64,000 nucleotides of DNA from Anoplopoma fimbria. Its lineage: Eukaryota > Chordata > Actinopteri > Perciformes > Anoplopomatidae. Under the pieces are notes generated by a model. That model saw nothing but the letters and a program-made list of their open reading frames with translations, did not search any database and had not been told where the DNA came from. Positions 1 through 13,860 of this stretch are shown here, in pieces (the stretch's first letter is position 1; every line of letters begins with the position of its first letter). Made by a program: the position numbers and the translations under genes. Location: contig NC_072460.1 in the NCBI RefSeq assembly GCF_027596085.1, forward strand, positions 10,955,326-11,019,325, given 5' to 3'.

Positions 1-3000
1 TCATGATAACACCCGGTGACCTGGGCCTGCCCTGGCTGTCCTAGTCAGAAAAGGGCCCCCGTAGACACTGATTGCAAGGCTATGAGTAGTCTCTCCCCTG
101 TGCCCTCTCAGTGCAACTCTAATTAATAGCCAATTCATCTTCTCTGATCTGAGCCAGCACATGGAGTAATATATCGTTAGTTTGGCAAGCGAGCTATTAA
201 AGTGTAATAACCAAGTACCAGCACTCGATTTGGAAGAGTAGCACATACTTAACCATGAAGTGGAAACAATTAATTTATTGGAGAATCTCCTGTAACCAAT
301 CATTTACTAGCACTCACACTGTGATGCAAAAGCCATCTCCTGTTGTGTGTGGCACAAGTCAATGACATATTTTGGGCTCTGCGCCTGAAAACTCTTGCAC
401 TACGACCAGTTATGTAAGCCTCATCTAAGCACCACTGTCACACTTTCTGCCCACATAATAAAAAAAAAAAACACCTTCAAATGGCCATTTGCGAGGTAGG
501 AAGTTCATTACAAAAAGGACCCTGCTCATTTACAGGTTACCTTATCACATTTACTAAGTATTTCTTCAAGGTGAAATTAATTTCACTCTCAATGCTCTTA
601 ATGATCTAACACATTGATGGTTTCCAAGTTTTAAAGGAAAGAGCCGTACTGCTGGGATTAATTAGGATTTATGTATCAACGCAGTAACTTTATACGAATA
701 AATGTAAAAAAAAAATGTTTAAGACTATCTCATTAGAAAGTTGAATAATACTTTGTACTAATCTTTATTTTGTGCCAAGCATTCAAAGTTACAAAAAACA
801 TGACAATATTGTTAAAAATCACCACCCTGATAGTAGGGGCATTTCTATTACATTTAAATGAAAATCAAAACTATAAAAGTACATCATTTGATAATGAAAA
901 TGACCAGACATATTTAATATCTGCGGTTTTCTAGTTGCTTAGTAAAGTTAACGTGCCCTTAATGCCAATTCACAATTATTTATAAAACTTTAACCAATTT
1001 GGTTTTGTGTTGTTCCCTGACTGAAAAAGCATGACATACAAATATGCATTTTAGTTTTCAGCTGGAATAGGCTGCTTGCAATTCTTTTTAAATAAAAATT
1101 CTGCCAAAAGACAGGCATCTACTGTAATTGCATGCCAGGCTTGATGCTACATGGAGGTTGGCAAGTCCCTATTCTCTCAATAAGTTAACTTGATAATAAA
1201 GTAATCCATCCGTAACTTATCAATAGCAACACCCAGCATAGAGCAGTATTATGTATGTCTAAGCTTTTCTACTTTATGACAATACTTACTACTAGGGCTG
1301 GTAAGTAGTGCGATTCTGCAAATATTGCGGTTGGATATTATGATTTATTGCAATCTTCGTTTTCTTTTTTAACATTAGACCATGGGAAAAAGTTGAAGCA
1401 ACACCACTAGTGACTTCTACTTTGGAATATTTATAAAATTGGTACAGAAGAACTGTTGATCTTTTAGCATGAGGTCAGGAATGTCCTTTGATCAAAAATA
1501 TCAGTCATTGTGATTGTCAGGAATTATTTACTAATTATTATATTTTTTTCCACCACTAACTACTACTACTCAGTAGAGAAAATTTGAACCAGGAAATAAA
1601 TATGACCAATATAAAGTAAAGAAACCCGAGGGAAGCTCTCAACAGTTGTTTCATGACGTCTTTACAAACTGATTTCAGGAAAACCAAACCAGCTGATTCA
1701 CAATAAAAACAAATCTGTAGCCTTAACTGCATTTTTACTTCTGTAAGCAAACTGTATGTCAGGTACGGGACGTTGGCAAAGCATTCATATGCAGCAGTGG
1801 CTTTAAACATGGCCACTACTGAGTAAGGAAAGCCAGTATACACTGACACACACATACAATATACAACATATACAATACACAGAGACATCTAATTGTGATC
1901 CAAAAGCTTAGCCCAATCATCAACAACAACAGCATTGCTTGCTAACAAGGAAACTATCAAAATGGAAAAATAATATATTCTACACACTATGATTCACTCC
2001 ACCAAATACAACTAATTTTATTTGTCTTATCTCAGACAATTAAGGTACACAGTTACTTAGAAAAACAACCCACTGTGTCTGCTTCCTCAATCATGCACCT
2101 TAGAACAATAAACCCTTCCTTCAAACTTTTCTAATTGCAAGAAATAAATGAAAATACATAAGACTCACTCTTGTGCTTTTGGCCTGCCTCTAAAGCAAAA
2201 CCTTTAAAACCCATTATTCTTTTTGCAAGAACTAATGACGTTTTTTGTCTCTTCAGCTTAACACACTAATTGACAGTTTTTTTGGAGGATAGCCCAGATG
2301 GAAAAATAAGTACCCCCTTAAAGACCCAACTCCCTTGCTCATTCCCTTAGCTTTAAGTCCCTTATTAATTAAACTTTCACCAAGTAAGGAGTTTTTATTA
2401 AAAAGATAAAGTCTGCTCTACCATAAAACAGAACTAGCCTATTGTCTCTAAAGCTAAAATGTTATTTCTATAAATAAAATAGACTTTTTATATCATCATT
2501 TGCAGCAGGGGGACAGGGACCAAAGGATCCACACAGTACAGTAATTAGAGGGAGATTTTCATCCCAACTACACAAAAATTGGTCAGGTTTAACCAATACC
2601 CTTTGCACCAACTAAATAAATACACTAAGACTGCTCATTTTAGCATCATGGGATATTATTTACTGTATAGTAAACAGAGGCTGCAGCATCAAGCTCAGGA
2701 GAGATTGAAGTGTAAATATGTGTTTTGCCGGTGCTGTGTGTGTCTAGCCATACATCCTGCCACACTGTTGTTCAGACGGGAAATAAAGCTACAGCCAAAT
2801 ATTGACTGCAGTTTTATGATCAGTCACCCACTTGATCAATCAAATCCCCTCTTGTGTCATTAACTTTCCAACAATATTTGTCAATCAACATCATAAGACA
2901 GGGATTGTGTTGCTACAATAAGGATGCCTTCTCCTTAATGTTACTTTTATCAACAACAAAAAATCAGTGTTATGCGTATTTTAAAAAAAAATATATGCTT

Positions 3001-3832
3001 GTTCATAAAAATGCTGACTTTGAGAATACTATATGGACAAAAAGCTGAATAATACATTTTTACACAAACCCAATGCAGCATAAGAATATTAGAAATGGAA
3101 GCTTGGATACTACAATGCTCAGACAATTAAAAAGCACTGCCTATTGTCTCAGTGCTTTAAGGGTCATTTTATAAATTCAGAAAAGTATCTTGGGTACTTG
3201 AAGTTTTTTTTCTCTGGCCTACTGTGCTGATATATTCTTTAATAATGAGCATCTAATACTGTAAGGCAGAGCGGCTTTGGTGCTTCACAGTTCTCTAAAT
3301 GTATTCAGCTGCTTTTAACCACAAATCCAAAGTGAAAACAGAGAAACTGCCTTGGGGGATCATTGTAAAAGATCTCAAGGGACTATCTCTGGACGTGGGT
3401 ATCCGTAGAGAAGGTGGAGGAGGTCAACATTACATCTACTCAAGTGCAACCTGTAGTGGTCAGGTCAAAACCATTGTCATGTCAGTCTGTTATGGGGCTG
3501 AGATGAAAGCAACACTTAAACAGAGGACAGATAGATACATGCAGCGTTAAGGTGCATTAAGTTGCCAGAAAAGCAATGTATCATCCAAGGAGGATCATTA
3601 TGCCACTTCCTTACTAATTGCTGTACAGCCAGCACATCACAGCCAATTAAGAACCCTTTAAACTTACAAGTCAAGCATCACTTGTTGTGCTGTCCATAAT
3701 GGGGTTTTATGGATATGAAGCAGTTCTGATGGCTGTATTGGTCTTGTGATGAATGTTAAACTTTACACAAAATGTTGCCCGAGTAAGAATGGTGATGAAA
3801 ACTAAACAGATCATTTGGTGCTTTCAGTTTTT
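1..3832. other. intergenic, no gene seen
   Basis: AT-rich with no convincing coding frame, splice-linked exon or RNA gene. Around 1292-1360 the words gggctgg, aatattgcgg and tattgcaatc resemble a decayed small DNA-transposon relic common in fish, but the ends cannot be placed. Confidence 0.5.
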
Positions 3833-3885
3833 CAAAGAGAGAGAGAAAAAGAAAGAGAGAGAGAGAGAGAGCAAGAGAAAAAAAG
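3833..3885. repeat. GA-rich microsatellite
   Basis: An interrupted (GA)n tract with a pure run of about nine GA units near 3856-3871. Confidence 0.9.
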
Positions 3886-6800
3886 GCTTTGGCTGCAAGT
3901 TTGATCCAATTCTATCACTTCATGAGAATCACACTTTCTACTTATTAGGGGGGATAAACAATTCAGGCCTGTTTCCCAAATTTTTTGTGTCAGTTTTCTG
4001 TTTTCTGCTAACGAGATGTCACTAATATGTACTGGAATGCTGTGTGAATAAACAATTTGATGGGCCACGAAGAACTTAATGATGTATATCAAATGTGGGG
4101 GGACAGCTTCTAAGCGCAGATTTTTGGAGACAAACATAGCTGTTGACAAGATTTTCCACACAGTTTGCCCTTTCTGTCAGGCTGAAAATCTAAAATTAAG
4201 AACAAAACGTTTCCAAGGTACCGCAACTGTTAACAAATCATGCCTTATTAGCATTTTGCCTCAATTGGTCAAATTGTAAGGACAGATAATGAAGAAAATG
4301 CCACTTAGCCAGAGTGAAATAATAATTAAAAGAAAAACAGAACTCCTGCATGCATGCATTTGTAGAAAAACAAACCTGGGTTCCTTTTAACTAATTAAAT
4401 AAAAACATAAATCAAACATTGCATGTTGTCCATTTACATAAATGCAGCTACCTATTGTGAGGGGAATTTTGTTGTATTGTTCCTCTATGAACATAGCAGT
4501 TTATTCAAGCTTAATTCACGCCACTGTTTCTTCCTGCGAGCAGACTCCAGTCATCTTTAAACGGCTCCATTTAAAATGCAATTTGATTATCTGCCAAATT
4601 GCTACCAAGTCTCTCCCTCTGCAGCTTGGGGATGGGGGTAAAAATTTTAATTAGCATTTGTGCATAAAAGGGAGGTCTTTGTTGCATTTTGAACATGGCA
4701 TCCCAGAATGACCACCGTTTTCAAAGAGTCATCCCCCAAATGATTACAAACTAATAGATCCAAAGGGACAGGAGCAGTCCTGGCACGGAGGGGTGGGGGA
4801 ATCACAGAGGTCTTCAGTGGCACTGAAAAAAACCCACAGGACATGGCATGTTTAAATAATCCAAAACTTTTCTTTAATCATAGTTTAGAAAATTGGCTGG
4901 GACCTTCAGCAGGAGACAGCTGCTCTGCCCCATAGCCATTTAATGAGATTCACTGAGGGTTTCCCTTAAAATATTTACGCTGTCCCATGGCACAGCAATA
5001 TTGTCCTAGAATGGGGAGATAAGAGCCAAGGAGGTGTGTTGAAGTTCTCCTAATCAATTTGCTAATTACTGGAGCAGCTATAGGAGAGGAGAGAGGATTC
5101 CCTTCTGGCAAGCTGTACTCTAATAAACGCTGAAAAATTTATTTACTCCCTCAGCCAAGAAGAATTCTGAAGTGGGATTACAGCAAAGAGCTGATTGAGA
5201 CAGAGCTGTGTTGTGGTTTAGGTCGCAGTAAAAGGATCAAGGAGAGGTCTCGAAACATAAAAGGATCTCGCAGGACCTGCACCTTTGCATCTGTTCAGGG
5301 ATTGGAGATGCCAGACTCTTACAGACTTGGCACGAAAAGACCTGACTGCTATAGCTTCATATCAACAAATATTAATGAGACTTCTGGATTTTGCATAATA
5401 AAACTGATTATTATGGGAGTAAATGCATATTTGTGCAGTATCCACACTGCATAACTAACTGAAACAAAAAAAATATGTATAATAATATGTACGGTACAGA
5501 AATACTGAGATAATAAGAGATCACTTTAATACTTACTATTATACTTGCTATGGGGTGATATCCTACATGGAGCAGAGGCCAGGAGGCCCAGACATTATGC
5601 CAGACGTTAAGGTTGTGTGTTTGAAGCCACCCTTGTGCCCTCTGGCACAGGCTGACCCTCCCCCCCCAACCTGTGGGACTGAGGGCAACCCTGGACCTGT
5701 CATATGACACAGCCCACATCTTCTTGGGGGCAAAATCTGCTCCACCCCTTCAATGCCACATTATCTATATGCCCACTTCCCTCTCCAAGGCCTGTAGCCA
5801 ATAGCGTGTTGCCTGGATCAAGACAGGTCGAAGGTCAGAATAAACTGAGAGCTCGAGGGGCATGACCATAAGCTAATCACGAGCCACAATGGCAGAGGTA
5901 CAGTGAAGCATTGGGGCAAGTTAGACCCTGGGGTATTCTAGTTACTGATATTATCCACCACATATTTGGCAGGAAAGCTTCTTAGTCTCAGGGTATGTTA
6001 TTGAACATCATGTGTTTAAATTTAATCATTTTGCTCTAAGTTGACTGATAGCAGTCCAGGGAATTGCTATTTTCTCTTCTGTAGAAATACCAAAATCAAG
6101 ATTTGGGGGGTCGAAAAGTGTCATCTTCTTGTTTTTGTCCCTGCTGCCCTCTGTGGACAAACTACAATATGTGCTTAACCAAATGGAGAAATTAGAATTG
6201 ACCAATGTTGTTAAAAACTTAATGCCAAATTAAAGTATCTTATTTTTTTTATAAATTATCTTTCCATTTGCAATACTCCGCTACTGATTGAATTTTGTAT
6301 TGTGTGATCAAAATAAGTGTAACAAAATCAAATTGTTCTTTTACTTTGGGCTATGCCTATTTGGAGAATTTGCAAACACCTTTAATCAGATAATAACATG
6401 ACACTCCCTTTTATGTTTTTTGCCCTGATGCTAAATACAACCACAGGAAAAAAAAAAAGGAAAACAAAAACACAAATTAGTATTTACGATCCATTTCCAT
6501 GTCACTGTATTCTTTTCTCCTATCAACTTGTTTCCCTAACTCCCACAGTCTCTCCAGTGTGACTGAGCGCATGGATCAGAGCACATTCCCATCGAGAATT
6601 GAGGCAAAAACAAAAACACAGAAAAACCTGTTGCTGTGACATTTTGTTCCCTCTCACCTCAACGCATGCCAGTCACAATGGACCGGTGTGTGGGGGATCT
6701 GTGTTCAAGTCACCATGGTGATGGCTCTCTGCCTCCCAAGGCTCCCTGGAGGGGGTTGGAGGATTGGTGGTGGGGGGGGGGGGCAGTAATGGAGGAGGTT

Positions 6801-8940
6801 GCATACGAAAGCGCAGCCGGATGAGCAGAATGGTGAAAAAGAGAGATAAAGACATCTTCCATGTGTAACACTGCAACTTTTTTGCCCGATCAGAGTTAAA
6901 TCCACTACGAGGGCAGACTCTGAACTCAACACACAGTGGAACAGAACAACTGACACCACAGCAATCAAAAGAGGCTGACATGTTTCACTCCTTAACCTTT
7001 AAAAGGGAAAAAAATAGAACAAAATAGTCCAGGTTCATGAGCAAAGGTCTGAGAACATCTGTCTAAGGGTAAATCATCCTTACATGACAGAAAGGCACAG
7101 AGATGGCATTACACTGAGCAAGACAAAAGGGCAACCCCACTCTACACCGTCAGCTCCAATTTCATTTGCTTATTTGACTGTTGTCCCCCTCTTAGACTAT
7201 TTAGCCAACATATTCCCAAGAGGATACCCAAAGTCAAATACACCAGTAATATAAAGCTGGAGACTAGGCCAGGAAACAAATTTTCTTCCAAAAGTGAAGA
7301 TGGTCTGATATTTGAACAACCAAAATATCAGTGGGAAAATAAAGATTTTTTAGAAAGTCAAAATATTTGAATGTGATTGAGTGATACTAATAGCCTGTAA
7401 TGTGTGCTAAAACAAACATCTTATCAACCATTACGTTACATTGTTTTTTGTTAGAGGAAATCTTCTTAAAACATTTTTTGGATCATGTGACATTAAAGCT
7501 GGTTGAACTAGAATCTTTAAAGCTGCCAGTAAGGGTAACCAGTGGCACATACAATATTTGTCATTAGGAAACTCTGGCATACAATACATGAGTGCTGCTC
7601 TCACACACTTTACTCAGTTTTTTTCTGTTAGTCTGTTTTATTTTAAATATTGCAATTCAGTGTGTAAAGTTTACTCAGTGCACTGGAGTGAGAGTTATTG
7701 AGTTATATTGAAATCGAGAATATGTTTTGAATCAGATTGTAAGAATTAAACTAGGAATCTGATTTTAATCAAATTATGAGACTCACCCAAAATTCCCACA
7801 AAAGAGCAAAAACATTATTTTTCCATTCTTTTGACAGTTTTATATATCCTTATGGACAGGGCAGAACTTTTATCACATTGCTAGCAGTCGAACGGACTCT
7901 AGTTTAAGAAAAATTCTAGAATCCACCAAACATTTATACAGTTAAACGCTCAACTATCATAAGTATTTTACATGCAATGTCTACATTTCAAAACAAGGCT
8001 TAAAGTTGACCCCTGATGAGACAATGTGACAGCAAAAACCACTCACCGTGCTAATTACTGGAAGTATAAAAATCACCGTCTGCTGCGGTTTCACTGTGGA
8101 CTAAGATTAATGTGCCAGACATGTCTCCCATCTGATTTGATTAATGAACAGAAACTCTGCACAACACTGGATTGTAAGCTTAGTATAGTATATAAATACA
8201 TACTGCATTGGATTTACATTCAAGCAACATGGTTTAACAACCACTACAAGTGGCTGGCAATTTGTCAAATGAGTTAATTGGTCACCAGTTCATCCAATTC
8301 ATTTTAATGCTCGTTTTTGGACCACACCCAAAGAACAGTGAATTAGGCATGCACTGCAGCCAACAGTTACTTTGAGTACAAGACTGAATCCCTAGTGGTG
8401 ATTGGTGCCAGGGTAAGAACTGTCCTATTTCTCTTTTAATCAAGCTTTGTATTCCTCATCAGTCAATTCTCGCTCAATTCTGCTTCAGATCTATTCTAGC
8501 CTTCATTAGGTATTATTATAGCCAAATACGTCTGTTTTTAGTCTGATGCGGAACTGTTTACTCACTAAATGCCAGGTGGCGTAGGAACTGAAAAAGCTAC
8601 AGGCTGGGGGAAAAGGGCCTAACCTTTACACAGCGTTTAAACGTCCTCACTTTCTCCTTGAACATCTATCCTTAACTGTGCTCCTCTGGTCCCCTCCCTG
8701 TCCCAAAGTGGCCAGCTGGGAACGGTGCGCATGTGCTGACGTCCCTACTAACCTTGGCCAGTGTAAGGATTACCGTGCATTTACACTCAATGCTCCTTCT
8801 TTCCCTAAGACTTATTAAGAATGATAATGAGCTCGGAAAGGGGCAGCATGTCCCTTTCTCAACTCTGTGAAAGCTCCTCTCTGTCTTTCTCTCTGTTCAC
8901 TTGTGTTATTCCTCGCTCTATTCTTCCTCTCCACCTTTTC
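3886..8940. other. intergenic, no gene seen
   Basis: There is no gene-like frame. Short low-complexity features are a G run at 6771-6783 and a C run near 5659-5667. The part around 4900-5120 has homeodomain-type taatta words and cagctg E-boxes and could be a regulatory element, but conservation cannot be tested here. Confidence 0.45.
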
Positions 8941-8998
8941 TGCAGTCTCTCTCTCTCTCTCTCCCTCTCCCCCAGTCTATGCCTCTCTCTCTGTCTCC
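8941..8998. repeat. CT-rich microsatellite
   Basis: An interrupted (CT)n tract with ccctctccc variants inside a longer pyrimidine-rich segment that begins near 8866. Confidence 0.85.
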
Positions 8999-11175
8999 AT
9001 CGTATTGAAAGGACCCAGGACAAATTACCAAAAAGGCCATTTTCATCTATGAACTGCAGGATTTAATCGATACTTATTTCATGCCTTCAAAATCAACCCT
9101 ATATTACTGTTGTCTGTGTGATTTGTTTATTTTGCTCTGGAATATTCCTTCAGTCGAAGGGGGGGAAATGCACGGGATGCAATTCACCTTGAACCTCCAT
9201 TATATTGGATTTCTCTACTGACTGATCAAGCATGCAAAAAGGACATTTCCTGAGCAGTAAAATAAAAACAATAATGATGATTAAAAAAACATGTGTGCTA
9301 TTTGTGCTGGTATAACAGTATGTGTTGAAGGCAGTATATTTTTACAAGGCAAAACACCGTGGTTGAGGTAGTGTGAATTTGTATACAAAATCATTACACC
9401 GAGGGCAATTGATAAAGCTTATGAGCTGGGAAACAAAAGTAATGGCTCCTGAAGCCTGTCAAATGCCGCCTGGGATTACTGACGCTTATTTGACATCAAA
9501 GACCTGAGGTCCACAGCCAAGGTCAAACAGAATAGCAATACACATGGGTTTAATTCTACACACCCCTTGACAGATGCAGATGGGTACTTATGAGACATGA
9601 GGCATTTCACTGACTGATAGGGCTGCAGGAGATAAGAGCGTTGGAGGCATCGCACACTGATTAACCACTGAGATTCTCAAATAGTCGAATGAACCAGGAG
9701 TACAGCACTACAAGCAACAATTCAAGTACCATTTTAGAGAGAGAAACAGAGAGAGACCCAATCAAAAGGCCTAAAGGACCACACCCATAAACACTGAAAT
9801 AAACACACAAACCAAATCGCATTTAAAAGAGCAAAAAGCATATATGCATCCCTGCTTTCTCAGCTTAGGAAATTTACCGAGCACTACTTAGAGCTATAGT
9901 GAAGATAAAAAATTATTAAAAGAAGGAAGGCAGAGAGCGAGCAAAAGAGAGGTAGAGAAAGAAGGGCAGTATGTTAGACAGATGGATATTGCACTGTCTC
10001 ATCAATGCCGAAGAGAGATGAGAACCTGTGCCACCAGTCTGACAGTGAAGGCTGGCTGGTGTCCAGATAGAGATGGACCTTCGGACAGCAGACACATGCC
10101 GTCACATTCCAGAGTTACACTGAGGGAGCACACAGGATGAAGAGCTGGAAAGTGCTTCATCTGATCACTTTACAGCTCTCTTTGGACAGACTGTATGAAA
10201 GAGCATGCACAATACCCCTGCAATGCACGAAAGGTGAACTATTGTACCTCGTAGTGTCACCTGCTGTTGGTTATTATTTTTGGTGACCTCGTAAAAAAAG
10301 AAACACCACTAAAGTAAACTTATCTTTAGTCTGGCTAATGCTTGCTATTCAAATCACACAAAATCCAAGCAAATTTCATGTTGAAACATGTATTTTTAAG
10401 CTCGCTTGTTTAAGTGTCAAGTGTGTGCTTGCTTTGCATGCATGAATACATCTGCAACAGTTTGGCTGCACAGCTGCTGCATTATGAGGGTATTATGGGA
10501 AATACCTCAAAAGAGCACACTGTGAACACAATGCATCTTTTTACATTAAACATTCATTTGATCTATAACTGATTAGTGAGACAAAAAATCAAAGCAAAAA
10601 AAACTGTTAAATGGAAAGAAAATATGTTATGTTTACCTTGTGTTGTACTAGCAGTGGCATTTTTAATATAGAAGATGGCTTTCCATGAATGATCTGTTTA
10701 ACCAAAGACAGGAGGGAGAGAGAGAAAAAAAGGATAATTAATTACTTTTGTGAGCTATTGCACGGCAGAGACAATAAACCTGCCTGGTCGCCATGGATAT
10801 GACATATTTGCTCTGAAAACAACACAATAATTAGCAAAGGAGAAAGATCCGGCGAGAATATGAGAACCCCGGGTTTAAAGTGCCAGTGATCTATTCCTGT
10901 CTTCATCTTTATCCTTGAGAATAATAACAAACACATTGGCAAGCACACAACACAGACATTTATAAATTCACAAGAGGACCAACAGTGACCCTTTACAAAA
11001 GCATGTTAAATTAAATCTCACATCAAAGTGGTGTTTTGTGGAGATCACAGCTAATCAAACAGGCAGGATACATACAGTGTTTTTAGACAGTGTTTGTTCT
11101 ACAGATGGTGGAAGTCAGAAAAAACCTGCCATTCAGCTACTGGGAGCAGGAACAGCAGAATTTTTTTTATTTACC
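8999..11175. other. intergenic, no gene seen
   Basis: No coding frame with gene-like features. A purine-rich patch lies at 9920-9965. Confidence 0.5.
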
Positions 11176-11176
11176 A

Positions 11177-11198
11177 GTGTGTGTGTGTGTGCGCGCGC

Positions 11199-11294
<96 letters not shown>
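11177..11294. repeat. long GT/CA microsatellite with CG core
   Basis: About 118 bp of (GT)n interrupted once by gcgcgcgcgc near 11191-11200. Such alternating purine-pyrimidine tracts can form Z-DNA. The Cys-Val runs read from it are artefacts. Confidence 0.97.
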
Positions 11295-11295
<1 letters not shown>

Positions 11296-11984
11296 AGAAA
11301 GTGTGCGGTGTCAGAGAGGTGAATAACCTGACATTAGTTCGCACAACATTTTGGGTAAATAAGCAGGTTTTCCAAACGGATTAATAATGGTGTGATATCT
11401 ATTTATGGTATTTATGCACACATTGATTTATCAGGTTACACCTTTGGCTACTATCTGACACTCCCAGTAGTACACACGCAAGATGGAGAAAAATATGTTT
11501 TCAAAAGTCATTTACAGACAATCTTCAACAGCAGAACTTCCGCATTTAAAGGCTTTGAATATTGATTGCATTTATAGTAGTTCCTCTATTTACGGTAAAT
11601 GATACTGTATGAACGCTACTACCTGTTTAGGGGCAACCAAACGGAGTTTCACTAAGTTTTTTTCACCACCAAAACCCGGCAGTTTCACCGAAGAAGTAGC
11701 ACCCAAAAGTCGCTCATGTCAGCGGACAGTAATAACCTGTAACTGTAGGTCTGAGCCGCTGAATTATTATAATAAAATACCTCACACCAGTCCCGTTTCC
11801 ACGCTGTCTTTTCTATGCTTTATCATTGTGGGAATGGGAGTAGATTATTAGAACTCGCAGAGGGAAGAAGTTGCCATCTCAACTTTGCAGGAACGTTTGA
11901 TCGCCCTCAGTTATCATCCGTGCTTTTCACGGTTTTGAATTTGACCATTGTGGGGAATTAAGAAAGTTGTTTTTTTATGAAAAA

Positions 11985-12130
11985 GGCTGGTGTGCTCTCG
12001 CCGGCATTTTTTTTTTTTCAAAGGCACGGTAGGTTCACGAGCAGACCGTATGAGACGCACCAGACCTGCCGCCGCTGACGGCGCTGCTGCCGCCGCTGCA
12101 CCGGGGCTGGGAGTCAACACGTCAAGTCTC
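11985..12130. promoter_or_regulatory. CpG-rich patch, possible promoter
   Basis: About a dozen CpG dinucleotides occur within roughly 105 bp (12030-12130), against almost none in flanking DNA, with a GCCGCCGCTGACGGCG core. The frame across it gives an Ala run typical of GC-rich UTR rather than protein. It may mark a start site for the candidate exon at 12443 (+) or for a 5' exon of casz1, expected on the - strand further left. Confidence 0.4.
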
Positions 12131-12442
12131 TGTGCTTTACTGTCATTATCTGAACTGTTTAAAACTGCTTAAAAATGCTCGTTTTCAGTGTCACCGCTCC
12201 ACGGAGCTACACTTTAGATGTCGCTTTCAGCAGAGAATGATATGTTTTTGTTTCATGTCCAGTAGTTGAGAGGAAAAGAAAAAAACTCTTACCTGAGGTA
12301 CTTCGTTGTCTTTCGGTGACTTCCAACTAAAGGGGTGTGTGTGTTTACGGTGGATATCGTAAGCGATTTAATTAATAAAGTTGCAACATTTTTTTTTTTT
12401 AATTTTTCTGGTTTTATTGTAGCATTTTCTAATTTCTTACAG

Positions 12443-12523
12443 GGCGAGTCGCCCGGAAGATCTGCCCTGGAGACCGGCTCCAAGTGGGAAGAGGAGTCGT
12501 TAATTGAATTTCTCGGTTGGCAG
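12443..12523 (+). other. candidate exon next to the CpG-rich patch
   Basis: A long pyrimidine tract ends in TTTCTAATTTCTTACAG, followed by 81 nt of GC-richer sequence and CAG|GTGTTG. The exon is open in frame 0 for 27 codons, starting GESPGRSALETGSKWEEESL and ending FLGWQ. On the - strand the same block ends in a donor-like GTAAGAA at 12440, so a 5' UTR exon of a leftward gene is an alternative. No known protein is recognised. Confidence 0.35.
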
Positions 12524-12699
12524 GTGTTGCTTAGAAAACCTGGAATGGAGTTCAGTTGTGATCTCTGTCTCAGCTGACAACTTGACAGAACAATTTACTC
12601 TTTTACTATATTTTATATTAGTGTGTTTTTAATGAATAAAGCTAAGCATATTTAGATATTTTAATAAATGGTCACAAGCAAATAAAGAAGTTATTGCTG

Positions 12700-13520
12700 G
12701 GGGCAGGGCTGTAGTTAAGACAAGGTCCAAAAGCAGTCGAGACCAAGTCAAGACCGAATCCATGGCAAATCGTCCCAGTCATTGCAAATCAAGATCAAAA
12801 TAGGAAATAGTGTCTTTTCAATGCTACTCCTCTGCTGTGTAACCGTGTGCACACAGCTTGGATAACAGCTTATTTCTCTTAATGCAGGCAAAATACAGAG
12901 AAGATAACAGTCTAGATGTAACAAAGGTATAAACAGCAAATCTTAGATAAAAGTAGATTACTGCCCCATAAAACATACTCATTTGCGTGACGCCTTATGG
13001 TGTTAACCAGCCAACAGCGAGATGTAAAAAATCAGAGTCAATATTAGAACTGAGTTGGAACTTGGTTCCAGGGCCAAAAAGCAAAACCACTAGAGTTAAA
13101 ATCCCTTCTCTTTTAAGGCCTGTAAATGTATTTATCAATTTCTTGACACACTTTTTTGAGGCCTATATGACAATAAAGAAATCTACATATTTTTGTAGAT
13201 TTCATGAAAATCAGCTCATATTTAAGCAAGTTACAGACATTTTTTTACCATCGGATTTGACCTCTCCAATATGGTGACCGCGCAGATGCATAGCCGTGAC
13301 AAAGAGGTATCCGTTGCTCTGTCCCCATTCCTAGGTTAACAAAACTGTGATTTATTAATCTCTTATCGTGCCTAACTTTAGTGGATAGTAAAACATGGGG
13401 TATGGAATAATTTGAAGGTGCTCTGGTTCAAGATGAGACCAAACATTTTTATGGATTTCAGTTTTTTTAGCCACGACGAGCCCAAGACCAAGACAAATCC
13501 AAGCCCAACAAGGCACGAGA
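12700..13520. repeat. probable dispersed repeat relic
   Basis: Both ends carry the same family of words in the same orientation: gcagtcgagaccaagtcaag near 12733 and gacgagcccaagaccaagac near 13475. Sequences rich in GAGACCAAG next to gggctgtagtt are typical of an interspersed fish repeat. The boundaries are approximate. Confidence 0.4.
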
Positions 13521-13633
13521 ACACAAGCTTCTCTGTGCATTGTTTACATAGCCGGGCCGGCTGCGTTGCCTTTTAGTGCATGTAAAGTGCATGTGAGCGT
13601 GACCCACTGGCTAGCTCATGGCCGCTCTGCAGC

Positions 13634-13860
13634 GCTCTCATCATGCTGTTACATCTGATAATGCCATCCCCACAACGTTGTCATCACAGAAGTGTAGCGC
13701 CCACCCTCCAGTTCCTCGGGTAAACACTATCGAGTCTGTCAGCACTGTTTGCAGTTGTTTGCACTATGAGTGCTCCTGGCACAGTTAGCTGCGAGCCTCT
13801 GGCTCAGCTGGCACCATGTTGAGAGGCGATAGATATGCTCTGAATTTCCCGTTTAACACC
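13634..13860. repeat. dispersed repeat, copy related to tardbp intron 3
   Basis: It aligns block by block with 57491-57700 in the same orientation; the best blocks are CCCACCCTC-AGTTCC and CTGTCAG-ACTGTT. This copy is more CpG-rich than its surroundings. No terminal repeats or coding frame are seen. Confidence 0.6.

Noticed and set aside
5560..5760. Possible tRNA-derived SINE (ggttgtgtgtttgaagcc resembles a B box)
   Set aside because: No matching A box at the right distance, no cloverleaf and no A-rich tail.
11038..11384. Overlapping Cys-Val repeat frames
   Set aside because: Pure translation of the GT microsatellite.
12289..12483. 64-codon - strand frame ending at a GTAAGAG-like donor (TACCTCAG|GTAAGAG)
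   Set aside because: The donor is good, but the frame has no family match and overlaps the + strand candidate exon; kept only as part of the ambiguity noted for 12443-12523.
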